Shown: positions 7,685-16,957, counted from the first letter of the stretch. The stretch is 64,000 bases of DNA from Paraperlucidibaca sp. (GCA_018066805.1 JAGPVX010000036.1:22343-86342); one strand, 5' to 3'. Program-made: numbers and translations. Notes: generated from the letters alone by a model not told the origin.

Positions 7685-9106
7685 TTATCGAGCACCAATT
7701 GGCTGCGCCAAAATCCATAAGCCTGATGCGGTAAAAGCCATCATTAAAACCAATAGTGGCAGCTGACTCAGCGTGGCTTGGCGCGCCGTCGCGAAAGTGC
7801 GCAGCGCGATACGGTGGCCAATATAAACACTGATGACATGCCCCAAGACGATCAGCCCGACCTGTGTATGCCAGACCACGGCAACATCGGGAATGATCGG
7901 TGCGCGCCACAAACCTGCCGTGCCAAATAGGTTCCAGCCCCAGCCAAAGGGGTCAGACAACATGCTCACTACCTTCACGCCTTGCGTGAAAATCAGCGTG
8001 TAGTAATGCGTGATGTTATAGACCAAGGCTATCGGCAGTAGGCTATAGGCAAAGCGCAGGCTGAGCTGCATCACCGTCAATGGGCTACCCGTCAGCAGTT
8101 TGGCCAACGCCATGCAGAGCATATAAATCGCGCCATAAACAAAGGGTGAAAGCAGGAGCACACTGCTTTCATAAGCCATGTAGTAAGGCCTCAAGGTAGA
8201 GAAATTGTAGATTGGCGCACTGCCTAACCATTCGGTAAGCAGGCCAGTGCGATCTTGCCAAAAAAGAGCAACCCACCAGCTCGTCGCACGCAGGCCATCA
8301 AATGCCGTCGACGATAATAAAAATAATACGAATAGCAGCAGTGCTAAATGTCGCGGCTGCTCGCGCAACATGCCAGAGAGCGGCGCCTGCCAAGACACGG
8401 CATGTCGGCCGCGATGGAACGGTGACATCAGTGCCATCAGGCGAAACATCACACTAAATAGCTCACCATAGCGCGACCATTTCGCCACGCCAAATAGCGC
8501 CATGCCGACCAGGCAATACAGTGTGTAAGCACCTAAGGTCTGGCCTAAGCTTAGTGGCGTGTTATGAGTAAATAGCTCTATCCAAATTAAGCCTAAATAG
8601 GCAATAAAAGCTGGCCAATAATTCGCCCATGAAGGGTAGCGAAAATAGCCTCGTCGCCAACGCGGGAAAGCTCGGCTAAAGACTAGACCTAAGCTGGTGA
8701 ACGGATTTATATCGCGATAATAATTTCCCGTGACCGTACTGAGATAAGTAAAACCCAGCAAAAATACGATCCAGAAAAAGGTCATATTGAAGTTAACGTA
8801 AGGGTCGCGATTACCGAAAAGGCCCGTGGCAATCGTGAGCAGCAAAAAGCCCACACTAAGCGATCGCGCCAAGTATGCTTTTGAGGATTTTTTATAAAGT
8901 AGCCGCCGTGGCTTTACCACAGCATGTTGTTCGCCGCGCATCATAAATGCGGCTAAAAAAAATGATAACGCCAGTGCCGCCGCGCCACCATAAAGATAGA
9001 GCCACAGCGGAACTGGCAAGTTGTATTGGCGGCCAAAGGAATGGGCCAATGCCAATGATGGCATCAGCCCACACACTAGCGCTGCAAGCGCAATGCTTCG
9101 GCGCAT
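7685..9106 (-). CDS. Polytopic inner-membrane protein (resembles proteins annotated 'fenitrothion hydrolase')
   Basis: The protein has 473 residues. A hydrophobic leader (1 to about 21, ending in ALAH) is followed by about nine to ten membrane helices spread over the whole length, beginning with LPVPLWLYLYGGAAALALSF near residue 30. The combination of a leader followed by H-x-F-G-x-x-x-x-LPVPLWL recalls a family annotated as fenitrothion hydrolase in actinobacteria and some proteobacteria. I have not verified that link, and that name rests on a single activity report. Conserved-looking histidines (HNTP, HYY, HTQ, GHVISVYIGH) could bind a metal or haem. The gene starts 3 nt after the hydrolase lipoprotein gene, so the two are very likely co-translated. 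Function unknown. Confidence 0.7.
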   Translation of the reverse strand: MRRSIALAALVCGLMPSLALAHSFGRQYNLPVPLWLYLYGGAAALALSFFLAAFMMRGEQHAVVKPRRLLYKKSSKAYLARSLSVGFLLLTIATGLFGNRDPYVNFNMTFFWIVFLLGFTYLSTVTGNYYRDINPFTSLGLVFSRAFPRWRRGYFRYPSWANYWPAFIAYLGLIWIELFTHNTPLSLGQTLGAYTLYCLVGMALFGVAKWSRYGELFSVMFRLMALMSPFHRGRHAVSWQAPLSGMLREQPRHLALLLFVLFLLSSTAFDGLRATSWWVALFWQDRTGLLTEWLGSAPIYNFSTLRPYYMAYESSVLLLSPFVYGAIYMLCMALAKLLTGSPLTVMQLSLRFAYSLLPIALVYNITHYYTLIFTQGVKVVSMLSDPFGWGWNLFGTAGLWRAPIIPDVAVVWHTQVGLIVLGHVISVYIGHRIALRTFATARQATLSQLPLLVLMMAFTASGLWILAQPIGAR

Positions 9107-9109
9107 GAC

Positions 9110-11332
9110 TTAACGATTCACCGTTTGTTCCCACATTTGAATATAGGCTTCGGCCGAACGATAAAGCGCATCGATAGCTTCCTTACCGCCCTCCAAACGA
9201 ACCTCTTCAACATAGTCAGCCATCATGCCGTAATGCGCAGTACCGACTTCATCGATAGGCCATGTTTTGCCACTTTCAGGCTGTGTCTGCAGATTGACTT
9301 GTACTGGTGCGATACCGTCGAACTGTGGCCCCCAATCTTCTCCTTGAAACAGCGTGAACGGGTATTGCACAGGTTTGCTACCCGCGCCACGAGGGCCTGC
9401 ACGGTCAGTAATACCATTAGCATCCATACCGTAGCCTAAAGGTATGGGGCCACGGTCTGCGGGCCAAATTGGCTTAAGCTTATTTAAGAAATCGACATGG
9501 CCTTTGCCATTGGGCTTCATTGGATAGATCAGGCCGCCACCAGCAAGCAAGTCCTTTGCTTGCTGCAAGCTCAAACCACCTTGTGCACCATGCGCTGATA
9601 TCAATGGGTACTTCGGTGTTTGTGCATTGGCCATTTCCAGCATTTTGCCTTTAATGGACAGCTCAGCATGATCAATATCGATGATAAAGCCTTTCGCCAT
9701 CAAACGTTTCATCACGTACTCACCGAGATCGGTCATGCCACGTGCATTACATTGGCGACGATCGGATGGGTAGAGCGGCAAGGTGCCTGGTAGCACACTT
9801 GAAGTCGCACCTAATATCAAGCTAGTGAGAGGGTCGTTACCTAAGCCGGGAGGGGTAATAGTGATCTTGGCTCCCGCATTGTAAAAATATTTGTCGCCTT
9901 CACCACCATCCGGGCAGTCGTATGTTTGCCAAAAGCCACCTGTGGCGTAAAAGCCAACAATATTGAGAATATCCTGAAACAACCCCGTTCCGCCTAGGGC
10001 ACTGTTTATGTCGTGATACGGAAAAATCTCGCGCACGCCCAGATCCCATACCTCATCGATTTGGCGATCTATACTTTCCTTCGTACAACCTCGCACTTCG
10101 CCCAGCAAACCACCTGGCGTGAAATGTACGGTGCAATCAAACACGTTGGCAAACTCTAGACCTGCCACTACCGCAAGCTTGCCATCGTTAATCACACGCC
10201 GCGCTTCTTGCGGAGTTTTCACGATACGAAACCAGCCCAGACCTGGGCCACCTTCTTGAGCATCGACATAGTCTTGCAGCTGAAATAGATACTTTACCTG
10301 CGAAATACCTAGGCGCATGTCGTTACATTCTGCTCCAGGGCGCAGCACAGCCAATCGACCCACTTCGCAAAGCGCAGCAATATTTGTGCCTTCAGTAACC
10401 ATAATTCGCATGCCTGCCTGCCAAGCACGCTCGACCCACTTGTAGTACATAGCTTGGTGAAGCTGTGAGTCAGCTTTTGGCCAGTCAATAAATGTGGGCC
10501 ACCCCTTCGTGTCATGCATTGTTAAAGGCGTCATGTCGAGGATAAGAGCCTCGGGATCACGAATACCTTGCGGTCCATGCCAATCAGCACAATCCGCCAT
10601 CGCATGCGGCACGCCAAAGCGATGGAACATTTGGCCATACATCACACCGCCAGCAGATGGACCAACAATGTGTTTGCCATCGGACATTTCATGACCCATG
10701 GCCATGTGCGTATGCACTTCAGCAAAGCCGATAACAGGCTTATCAATACCGCGGCCAACATAGGTTTTACCTACAATATCGGTGCTAATTTCAGGGTACG
10801 GCGTGCAATCGGTAGTCGGCACAAAGCGGAATTCGCCGGCTTTATCGGAGCTAGAAGACAAGATCAAGGCATTTTGCTCGCCTAGCTGCATCCGCTTATC
10901 CGTATCGCTATTGCTTAGCGTAAAGACGCCAGCGCGAGGCATATCTACTGACCACACCGTGGCATTGCTTGGCTTCATGGCGCTGCCAATCGCGGCACCC
11001 GCATTACTCAATAATGTTTTGTTTTTTGCCTGGATTAAATACTCACCCAAGGCCGTTGGCTTCATATAGAACGCTTCAGCATTGGCTGGAGAGCTTGCGC
11101 TGAAGGCATAGCCGCCAGAGCCATTGCTCGCAGCATAGGCATTGCTTGCAACCGACTGCAGTGCAAAGCAGTTATTCGCCATCGCATACTTTGTCTTTGG
11201 TGCAAGGCGCGTTTGCGGATTCTCAGATCCAGCAGCGGCACCATCGCTGCTATTGCCACAAGCTACCAAGGCGCTCGTTGCTACCAGTAGCGCCGCCATG
11301 GCGATACGTGTAGAAAAACCTGAAATATTCAT
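9110..11332 (-). CDS. Secreted lipoprotein with metal-dependent (amidohydrolase/dipeptidase-like) hydrolase domain
   Basis: The protein has 740 residues. A lipoprotein signal ends in the lipobox LVAC (Cys25), followed by a Gly/Ser/Asp-rich tether. Residues about 50-175 look like a small beta-rich, possibly beta-trefoil, domain. The large catalytic part begins with EVHTHMAMGHEM, where His207 and His209 form an H-x-H motif as in TIM-barrel metallohydrolases. It later shows DIDHAELS and SAHGAQGG, resembling the membrane dipeptidase/M19 layout of metal ligands. Substrate is unknown. The Shine-Dalgarno sequence GAGG lies 6 nt before the ATG. It sits in a minus-strand operon after the SDR (14 nt gap) and before a polytopic membrane protein (3 nt gap). 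Residue D26 is absent (Gly follows Cys), so outer-membrane sorting is plausible. Confidence 0.72.
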   Translation of the reverse strand: MNISGFSTRIAMAALLVATSALVACGNSSDGAAAGSENPQTRLAPKTKYAMANNCFALQSVASNAYAASNGSGGYAFSASSPANAEAFYMKPTALGEYLIQAKNKTLLSNAGAAIGSAMKPSNATVWSVDMPRAGVFTLSNSDTDKRMQLGEQNALILSSSSDKAGEFRFVPTTDCTPYPEISTDIVGKTYVGRGIDKPVIGFAEVHTHMAMGHEMSDGKHIVGPSAGGVMYGQMFHRFGVPHAMADCADWHGPQGIRDPEALILDMTPLTMHDTKGWPTFIDWPKADSQLHQAMYYKWVERAWQAGMRIMVTEGTNIAALCEVGRLAVLRPGAECNDMRLGISQVKYLFQLQDYVDAQEGGPGLGWFRIVKTPQEARRVINDGKLAVVAGLEFANVFDCTVHFTPGGLLGEVRGCTKESIDRQIDEVWDLGVREIFPYHDINSALGGTGLFQDILNIVGFYATGGFWQTYDCPDGGEGDKYFYNAGAKITITPPGLGNDPLTSLILGATSSVLPGTLPLYPSDRRQCNARGMTDLGEYVMKRLMAKGFIIDIDHAELSIKGKMLEMANAQTPKYPLISAHGAQGGLSLQQAKDLLAGGGLIYPMKPNGKGHVDFLNKLKPIWPADRGPIPLGYGMDANGITDRAGPRGAGSKPVQYPFTLFQGEDWGPQFDGIAPVQVNLQTQPESGKTWPIDEVGTAHYGMMADYVEEVRLEGGKEAIDALYRSAEAYIQMWEQTVNR

Positions 11333-11346
11333 GTCTAGCCTCGTTA

Positions 11347-12174
11347 TTATTTTTTTAATGTTTTTAGTTTAGGTAAGGAAAAGAGCCGGCTGAGTAGCGC
11401 ATCGCGTAGCGATAGCGGCAGCCAACGCGCTAACAATGGCAATGCTCGACTGCCCTTGCCCAAACGTATATATGCAGGAGGTGTTCTACGCAGCATTGCT
11501 GCTGCCAGTTGCTCAGCAAAGACTGCAGCTGGCGTTGCTTGCTGCTGTGATGCCGATGCGCGCTTCATGATAGCGTTCGCTAGTGGCGCATATAGCGAGC
11601 CAGGCCTCACCTCAACGGTGTTACTCGCTGTCGCGCCAAACGATGAGGCAATGGCTCCTGGCTGCACCACCATGACGTGAATGCCTAAGGGCGCAAGCTC
11701 CATGCGCAGTGCATCGGAGAGTGAGTGCACGGCGGCCTTCGTGGCACAGTAAGCGCCCGCAAATGGCGTGGTGAGCACACCCGAGACACTGCCAACGTTA
11801 ACGACTAAGCCTTGCCCTTGCGCGGCCATAGTAGGAATAACGGCCTGTGTCATTGCCAAGAGGCTGAGCACATTGGTTTGAAATTGTTGCGAAGCATCAG
11901 CTGCTGAAATATCGGCGAGAGGCCCCATAAGACCGTACCCAGCATTGTTCACAAGGCCGGTCAGGGCGATATTGCGTTGCGCTAGCTCAGCCATTAATGC
12001 CGCAATAGAGTTAGGGCTGTTTACATCTAGGCCTAGTGTCAAAATGCCTTTTTCTGCTAACTCGCCTAATGTCTCTGGGCGGCGCGCAGTCGCACACACC
12101 GAAGCTCCGCGCGCATGCAGCGCCAAGGCAAGTGCATGGCCAATGCCGCTAGAGCAACCGGTGATTAAAATCAT
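11347..12174 (-). CDS. Short-chain dehydrogenase/reductase (SDR)
   Basis: The protein has 275 residues and is a classical SDR. It has the Rossmann motif TGCSSGIG (5-12), the NNAG motif, a catalytic Ser in VGSVSG and the YCATK active-site motif (Tyr and Lys). The Arg in CATARR after beta2 suggests NADP(H) preference. The C-terminus is extended by about 30 residues with hydrophobic and basic character, as in SDRs acting on lipidic substrates. Substrate cannot be told. Its start overlaps the stop of the upstream cupredoxin gene by 1 nt, and the lipoprotein hydrolase follows 14 nt later, placing it inside a four-gene operon. Confidence 0.88.
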   Translation of the reverse strand: MILITGCSSGIGHALALALHARGASVCATARRPETLGELAEKGILTLGLDVNSPNSIAALMAELAQRNIALTGLVNNAGYGLMGPLADISAADASQQFQTNVLSLLAMTQAVIPTMAAQGQGLVVNVGSVSGVLTTPFAGAYCATKAAVHSLSDALRMELAPLGIHVMVVQPGAIASSFGATASNTVEVRPGSLYAPLANAIMKRASASQQQATPAAVFAEQLAAAMLRRTPPAYIRLGKGSRALPLLARWLPLSLRDALLSRLFSLPKLKTLKK

Positions 12175-12593
12175 TAGCGCGGCTCCACTTCAAGTACGCT
12201 GATTACGCGATGTAGGCGATGCGTTTCGAGCTCAAAGCGACCGCTATGCTCAAGTCGAACGCGGAGCGTGGCAGGCTCGTTTGCATTGATCTGTACTGCT
12301 TGCTCGTAGCCGTGCAAATGCACTTCGTCGGGCACATCGCTGATGAAAGACAACAGCAAAGTTTCATTCTGAGGCACCTCAACTTGCTGCGGCCCGATGA
12401 TTTTCCCTGCTTGAATTTGCCAATGATAATCGGCGGTTTCGATAGCCGCCTTGGGCTCGTTATTTGTTGTTAGGTCGGGGGTTGCGACAAAAGCTACCAC
12501 GGAGGTTTGCGGCGCGCTTGGCGCCATGAAAAACCACAATGCAATCAGAGAGATAATCGCCAAGATGGCGTAGATAAAATTTCGCATAAACAC
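12174..12593 (-). CDS. Membrane-anchored cupredoxin-like protein
   Basis: The protein has 139 residues. One N-terminal membrane anchor (about 5-24) is followed by a periplasmic beta-rich domain of about 95 residues. The motif DEVHLHGYE and a late ETHRLHRVISVLEV strand resemble EfeO/cupredoxin-like domains, with several His but no obvious Cys ligand; a type-1 copper site is therefore not assured. The stop codon overlaps the SDR start by 1 nt, so it leads the four-gene operon running to 7685. I infer a metal-binding or electron-transfer accessory role. The region upstream (12594-12837) is AT-rich and holds the divergent promoters for this operon and rhlE. Confidence 0.72.
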   Translation of the reverse strand: MFMRNFIYAILAIISLIALWFFMAPSAPQTSVVAFVATPDLTTNNEPKAAIETADYHWQIQAGKIIGPQQVEVPQNETLLLSFISDVPDEVHLHGYEQAVQINANEPATLRVRLEHSGRFELETHRLHRVISVLEVEPR

Positions 12594-12837
12594 TAGCTGC
12601 CGTCATTTTGTGACAAAAAAGTGGCGGATATTTATGTCACTTTTTGTCGTTAATTTTTATTTTAAGCAACATAACAAAAATCGATGCTCACACAAACTAC
12701 TTAATTGTAACAACCGCTGTGAAGTACGCCATTTTCATGGCTTATTATCACGTGAGCGATTCTGCTTAATTTACATACAGATCTCAGGCTGAGGCGCGCA
12801 TGCGGTATGATGCGCGTCTATTTCTAGAGTTTCTCCT

Positions 12838-14199
12838 ATGTCTTTTGCTGATCTGGGCCTGATGCCCGAGCTGCTGCAAGCACTCGAGGCCGTGGGTTAC
12901 ACCACGCCCACGCCAATTCAACGTGACGCTATCCCAGTGGTTTTAGCCGGCCGCGACTTACTCGCCGCCGCACAAACTGGCACCGGCAAAACTGCCGGCT
13001 TCACGCTACCCATGTTGCAATTGCTGAGCTCACGCCATGCCATGCACCCGAGCACACGCCATCGCCCACGCGCGCTGATTTTGACTCCAACGCGTGAACT
13101 TGCCGCGCAAGTCGAAGAAAGCGTTAGCACCTATGGCAAACAGTTATCGCTAAACTCGATGGTGATGTTTGGTGGTGTTGGCATGCAGCCGCAGGTCACT
13201 AAGCTACGCGGCAAAGTCGATATTCTGGTGGCAACACCTGGCCGTCTACTCGATCACGTTGGCCAAGGCACCTTGGATCTTGGCGGCATTGAGCTATTCG
13301 TTCTTGATGAAGCTGATCGCATGCTCGACATGGGCTTTATTCGCGACATCCGCCGCGTGCTCGCGATATTGCCCAAGCAGCGCCAAAACTTACTTTTTTC
13401 TGCAACCTTTGCCGATGAAATTCGCAACCTCGCCAATAGCTTGCTGAAAGACCCAGCCACAGTCGAAGTTACGCCGCGCAATACCACCGTCGAGCGCATC
13501 GAACAGACCATTTACCCAGTCGATCGCGAAGCCAAACGTCAGCTCCTTGAGAAGCTCATCCTCGATGGTGAATGGTCGCAAGTACTGGTGTTTACGCGCA
13601 CCAAGCATGGCGCCAACCGCCTTGCCGATCAGCTCGATAAAAACGGCATTGCGGCCATGGCCATCCACGGCAATAAAAGCCAGACAGCGCGAGAAAAAGC
13701 GCTGCGCGAATTCAAGTCCAATCGCCTGCGCGTGCTAGTCGCCACCGATATTGCCGCACGCGGCATCGACATCGACTCCCTGCCTTATGTGGTCAACTAT
13801 GAGTTGCCGCAAGTGGCGGAAGACTACGTTCACCGCATTGGCCGTACTGGTCGCGCCGGAGCCGGCGGTGAAGCGGTGTCATTGGTTTGTGTCGATGAGC
13901 TGAAGTTGCTCGCAGATATCGAACGCACGATTAAACAGAAGCTTAATCGCGTCATCGTGCCCGGCTTTGAGCCCGACCCTAACGCCAAGCCTGAGCCACT
14001 GCGCAAGGCGCCACCACCCCGTGGTCCTCGCCGCGATAAGCCTGCGCGTGCAGCTGATCAAGTTCGTCGCGATCAGCCCAGCCAGCGCCGACGCTCATCG
14101 GGCAATGGTCCGGCTGCGGGCGCAGCACCTGCGCCCTCGTCGCGACCAACATCACGCCCAAGCTCACGGCCTTCGTCAGGCTCTAAGCCTTCGCGATAA
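12838..14199 (+). CDS. rhlE: DEAD-box RNA helicase, RhlE type
   Basis: The protein has 453 residues. The helicase core shows the Q-motif region (TPTPIQ), Walker [16 protein letters not shown], the DEAD box [16 protein letters not shown] (LFSATF) and [10 protein letters not shown], in canonical order within about 1-370. The absence of a dsRNA-binding domain and the short basic, Pro/Ser/Arg-rich tail (about 375-453, with an imperfect S-R-P-T/S-S repeat) fit the RhlE group, which acts in ribosome maturation and mRNA turnover at low temperature. The ATG follows TTTCTCC with only a weak Shine-Dalgarno, and a -10-like TATGAT lies at 12806-12811. The 3' end runs into a 13-bp tandem repeat and a strong terminator. 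Confidence 0.93.
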   Translation: MSFADLGLMPELLQALEAVGYTTPTPIQRDAIPVVLAGRDLLAAAQTGTGKTAGFTLPMLQLLSSRHAMHPSTRHRPRALILTPTRELAAQVEESVSTYGKQLSLNSMVMFGGVGMQPQVTKLRGKVDILVATPGRLLDHVGQGTLDLGGIELFVLDEADRMLDMGFIRDIRRVLAILPKQRQNLLFSATFADEIRNLANSLLKDPATVEVTPRNTTVERIEQTIYPVDREAKRQLLEKLILDGEWSQVLVFTRTKHGANRLADQLDKNGIAAMAIHGNKSQTAREKALREFKSNRLRVLVATDIAARGIDIDSLPYVVNYELPQVAEDYVHRIGRTGRAGAGGEAVSLVCVDELKLLADIERTIKQKLNRVIVPGFEPDPNAKPEPLRKAPPPRGPRRDKPARAADQVRRDQPSQRRRSSGNGPAAGAAPAPSSRPTSRPSSRPSSGSKPSR

Positions 14200-14221
14200 G
14201 CCTTCGCGATAAGCCTTCGCG
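14185..14221 (+). repeat. 13-bp tandem repeat spanning the rhlE stop codon
   Basis: The unit AAGCCTTCGCGAT occurs at 14185-14197 and 14198-14210, with a partial third copy at 14211-14221. The first copy encodes the last residues (Lys-Pro-Ser-Arg) and its junction makes the TAA stop (14197-14199). Because every junction recreates TAA, copy-number changes would leave the protein end intact. Confidence 0.85.
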
Positions 14222-14230
14222 CTTAACAGC

Positions 14231-14278
14231 CTAAAACGACATCAGCGCGCCCTAAAAAGCGCGCTGATGTCGTTTTAG
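14231..14278. terminator. Strong bidirectional terminator between rhlE and enoyl-CoA hydratase genes
   Basis: A perfect 20-bp inverted repeat (14231-14250 and 14259-14278) surrounds an 8-nt loop. The GC core GCGCGC is flanked by AAAA on one side and TTTT on the other, giving a short U-run for both strands. It separates two convergent genes. Confidence 0.85.
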
Positions 14279-14282
14279 CCGC

Positions 14283-15158
14283 CTATTTCCACCAAGGATA
14301 AATCGCCGGCATCTTGCTGGCACGGCTGGTGTACTGCGGGTCACGCTTCTCTAAAAACGACTGCACGCCCTCTTTGCCATCTTCCAGGCTAGTGTAGAAC
14401 ATCGCCAAGGAATCGATGCGATGCGCCTCAATAGGATGCGGCTGCGCGGCGTTGCGATACATCATCTGGCGAGCAAAGGCGACGGCCACTGGCGACTTGT
14501 TCTGGCTGAACTTCCGCGCGAGCTCATAGGCCGCTGGCAGCAAATCATCGGGCGCATGTACCGAGCGCACGAGCCTGCCAGCGAGCACTTGCTCTGCCGT
14601 TAAAATATCGCCGCTATAGACCCATTCCAGTGCTTGCTGAATACCAACAATACGCGGCAAAAACCAGCTCGAGCAGGCTTCAGGCACTACGCCGATTTTG
14701 CCAAAGACAAAACCAATACGGGCTTTCTCCGATACCAAACGAATATCCATGGCCAAGGTCATGGTTGCGCCAATACCAACCGCAGCACCGTTAATGGCAC
14801 CAATGACCGGTTTCTTGCAGTCGTAAATCGCCAAAGTCACACGACCGCCGGTATCGCGCACACCATCGAAAATAGCCGGATCATTCAGGCGTGAATGCAT
14901 ATCTTCAACACTGGGCTGTTGTGACTCATCTAAACCAAAGACATTGCCCGGTGCCGTTAAATCCATGCCAGCACAAAAGGCACGGCCAGCGCCCGTTACC
15001 ACAATGGCGCGAACCTCATCATCTTCGCTAGCACGACCAAAGGCGTCCACTAACTCATTGGCCATGATCACCGTAAAGCTATTGAGCTGATCGGGACGAT
15101 TAAGCGTCAGCGTGAGGATGTGTTCACTCACGTCATATTTCAGGGTGGTATAGCTCAT
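14283..15158 (-). CDS. Enoyl-CoA hydratase/isomerase family protein
   Basis: The protein has 291 residues. I chose the ATG at 15158, not the one 12 nt upstream, because GGAG lies 6 nt before it. The crotonase fold is shown by LNRPDQLNSF near the N-terminus and by the oxyanion-hole segments GAGRAFCAGMDL and GAINGAAVGIGATMTLAMDIRL, with a Glu in GVVPEACSS in the position of a catalytic Glu. The length is slightly above the usual 260, with an inserted loop after GMDL. Likely role: hydration or isomerisation of acyl-CoA in beta-oxidation or a side pathway. It stands alone between a terminator and the divergent pitA gene. Confidence 0.88.
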   Translation of the reverse strand: MSYTTLKYDVSEHILTLTLNRPDQLNSFTVIMANELVDAFGRASEDDEVRAIVVTGAGRAFCAGMDLTAPGNVFGLDESQQPSVEDMHSRLNDPAIFDGVRDTGGRVTLAIYDCKKPVIGAINGAAVGIGATMTLAMDIRLVSEKARIGFVFGKIGVVPEACSSWFLPRIVGIQQALEWVYSGDILTAEQVLAGRLVRSVHAPDDLLPAAYELARKFSQNKSPVAVAFARQMMYRNAAQPHPIEAHRIDSLAMFYTSLEDGKEGVQSFLEKRDPQYTSRASKMPAIYPWWK

Positions 15159-15245
15159 GCAACGCTCCAATGACTAAGTTTTCGATGAACTGCGGTTGTA
15201 CCTGAGCGAAGCACTTTCGACAACCGCGCAATCCATGTCCACTTT

Positions 15246-15263
15246 CTGTCATAATTTTGTCTT
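15246..15263 (+). promoter_or_regulatory. Pho-box-like site upstream of pitA
   Basis: CTGTCAT (15246-15252), a 4-nt spacer AATT, then TTGTCTT (15257-15263) follow the 7-4-7 layout of PhoB boxes. The first half matches the consensus fully, the second at 5 of 7 positions. It ends 23 nt before the pitA ATG and touches the TATAAA at 15263-15268, a position that would favour repression over activation if TATAAA is the -10. Confidence 0.45.
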
Positions 15264-15286
15264 ATAAATATCACAGAGGTTGGGTC

Positions 15287-16867
15287 ATGGATCTAAAGCA
15301 TTTAGAAGGCATGGATCGCGCGATGGATAAAAACCGCGGCGATCAAGTCCGGCTCGGCATAGGCCTGCTCTTTATTTTAGGCGTGATGTTATACGCCGCC
15401 AGCCAAAGCGTTGGCGAAGTTAGCATCATGTTAGTTATGGCCGCGATGGTTGGCGGCTATATGGCAATGAACATCGGCGCGAACGATGTCGCCAATAATG
15501 TTGGCCCCGCCGTGGGCTCACGCGCACTGACGCTCGGTGGCGCACTTGCGATCGCCGCTGTCTTCGAGGCCGCTGGCGCTATCATTGCCGGTGGCGAAGT
15601 GGTTGGCACCATTCGCAATGGCATTATCGACCCCAACTTAATTCCAGACTCCGACACTTTTGTTTGGATCATGATGGCCGCACTAATCGCTGGCGCACTC
15701 TGGCTAAACATTGCCACGGCTATCGGCGCACCAGTTTCGACTACACACTCTATCGTTGGCGCTGTTCTCGGCGGCGGCATCGCTGCCTCCGGCTTTGATA
15801 TTGTGAACTGGTCCACGATGAGCGGCATCGCAGCAAGCTGGATCATCTCACCTGTGCTCGGCGGTCTCGTCGCTGCGGCGTTTTTGTATTTGATTAAACG
15901 CAGCATTACCTACAAGCCCGACATGATGGCGGCAGCTCGGAAAGTGGTGCCGTGGCTAGTCGCGGCCATGGCCTTGGTGTTCAGCGTCTATATCCTACAA
16001 AAAGGCCTGAAACAGATAGTTCACATCTCTCTGATGCAGGCCACATTAATTGGCTTAGTCATTGCTCTCGGCGTTTTTGTTCTTGTGCGTTGGCGACTAA
16101 GGCAGCCTAAGTCGCAGTTCCTCGAAGGCAAGCAAGGCGTAAATAGCTTATTCACCGTGCCACTGATTTTCGCCGCCGCCCTGCTCAGCTTTGCTCATGG
16201 CTCCAATGATGTCGCCAATGCCATCGGCCCATTAGCAGCCATTGTCGATGTCTACACGGCGCATCCAGGTGAGTTCGGCACCTCGGCGGCTATCCCTTTA
16301 TGGGTAATGATGATTGGCGCGCTGGGCATCGTGATTGGTCTAGCTTTGTTTGGCCCAAAAGTCATTCGCACTGTCGGCACCGGCATTACCGAGCTTGATC
16401 AAATGCGCGCTTTTTGCATTGCTATGGCGGCAACCATCACGGTGATTATTGCCAGCCAGCTCGGCTTGCCTGTGAGTTCGACACATATCGCCGTGGGCGG
16501 TGTATTTGGTGTGGGCTTTCTGCGCGAATATCTGAAGAAAAACTACGATCGCATGGTTATGGAGATTAAAGATCACCACCCAGAAGATGACCAAGCTGCC
16601 ATCGATGTTTTCTTACAACACTTTAATCACGCCGACATTCATCAAAAAGGGGTGATGCTGCGTGACCTAAAGGCACTGTCTAAGGCCAATGAAGATCCCG
16701 CGCACTTCTCTAAAGGTGAGCGCAAAAATCTGAAAAAGGTCTATCGCAAAGAGTTGGTGAAACGCTCGCAAATCATGCGCATCGTTTCGGCGTGGATCAT
16801 CACTGTGCCAGCCACGGCACTGATGGCCAGCCTGATCTTCTTTATGCTGCGCGGCATGCTTGCTTAA
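15287..16867 (+). CDS. pitA: PiT-family inorganic phosphate transporter
   Basis: The protein has 526 residues. The ATG at 15287 is chosen because AGAGG lies 8 nt upstream; an upstream TTG would lack this. The two inverted PiT signature repeats are present: GANDVANNVGPAVGSRAL near the N-terminus and HGSNDVANAIGPLAAI near the middle. Each carries the Asp/Asn residues that bind phosphate and cation, and each is followed by GxPVSTTH/PVSSTH. About ten to twelve membrane helices are visible, with a cytoplasmic loop of about 75 residues (approximately 410-485, rich in Asp, Lys and His) before the last pair. PiT proteins import metal-phosphate with H+. The short leader contains a Pho-box-like site. 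Confidence 0.93.
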   Translation: MDLKHLEGMDRAMDKNRGDQVRLGIGLLFILGVMLYAASQSVGEVSIMLVMAAMVGGYMAMNIGANDVANNVGPAVGSRALTLGGALAIAAVFEAAGAIIAGGEVVGTIRNGIIDPNLIPDSDTFVWIMMAALIAGALWLNIATAIGAPVSTTHSIVGAVLGGGIAASGFDIVNWSTMSGIAASWIISPVLGGLVAAAFLYLIKRSITYKPDMMAAARKVVPWLVAAMALVFSVYILQKGLKQIVHISLMQATLIGLVIALGVFVLVRWRLRQPKSQFLEGKQGVNSLFTVPLIFAAALLSFAHGSNDVANAIGPLAAIVDVYTAHPGEFGTSAAIPLWVMMIGALGIVIGLALFGPKVIRTVGTGITELDQMRAFCIAMAATITVIIASQLGLPVSSTHIAVGGVFGVGFLREYLKKNYDRMVMEIKDHHPEDDQAAIDVFLQHFNHADIHQKGVMLRDLKALSKANEDPAHFSKGERKNLKKVYRKELVKRSQIMRIVSAWIITVPATALMASLIFFMLRGMLA

Positions 16868-16896
16868 GGCCAAAAGCTACTCTGCAGCCTGAGCAC

Positions 16897-16934
16897 CTTA
16901 GCGATGGCACGGCACTTGCTGTGCTTTCGCTAAG
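16897..16934. other. Hairpin between pitA and the transglutaminase gene
   Basis: Arms CTTAGCGA (16897-16904) and TCGCTAAG (16927-16934), with an inner GCAC/GTGC pairing, form a stem-loop ending 23 nt before the GTG start at 16958. There is no T-run, so it could be a weak terminator for pitA or a leader structure. Confidence 0.4.
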
Positions 16935-16957
16935 ATGTCTGCTTACCGAGGCTCGCT

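Noticed and set aside
12610..12792. 60-codon frame in the rhlE upstream gap
   Set aside because: No Shine-Dalgarno, odd composition, and it covers the probable promoter region. Not convincing as a gene.
15457..15906. 149-codon minus-strand open frame inside pitA
   Set aside because: It mirrors the first PiT repeat and has no independent motif.
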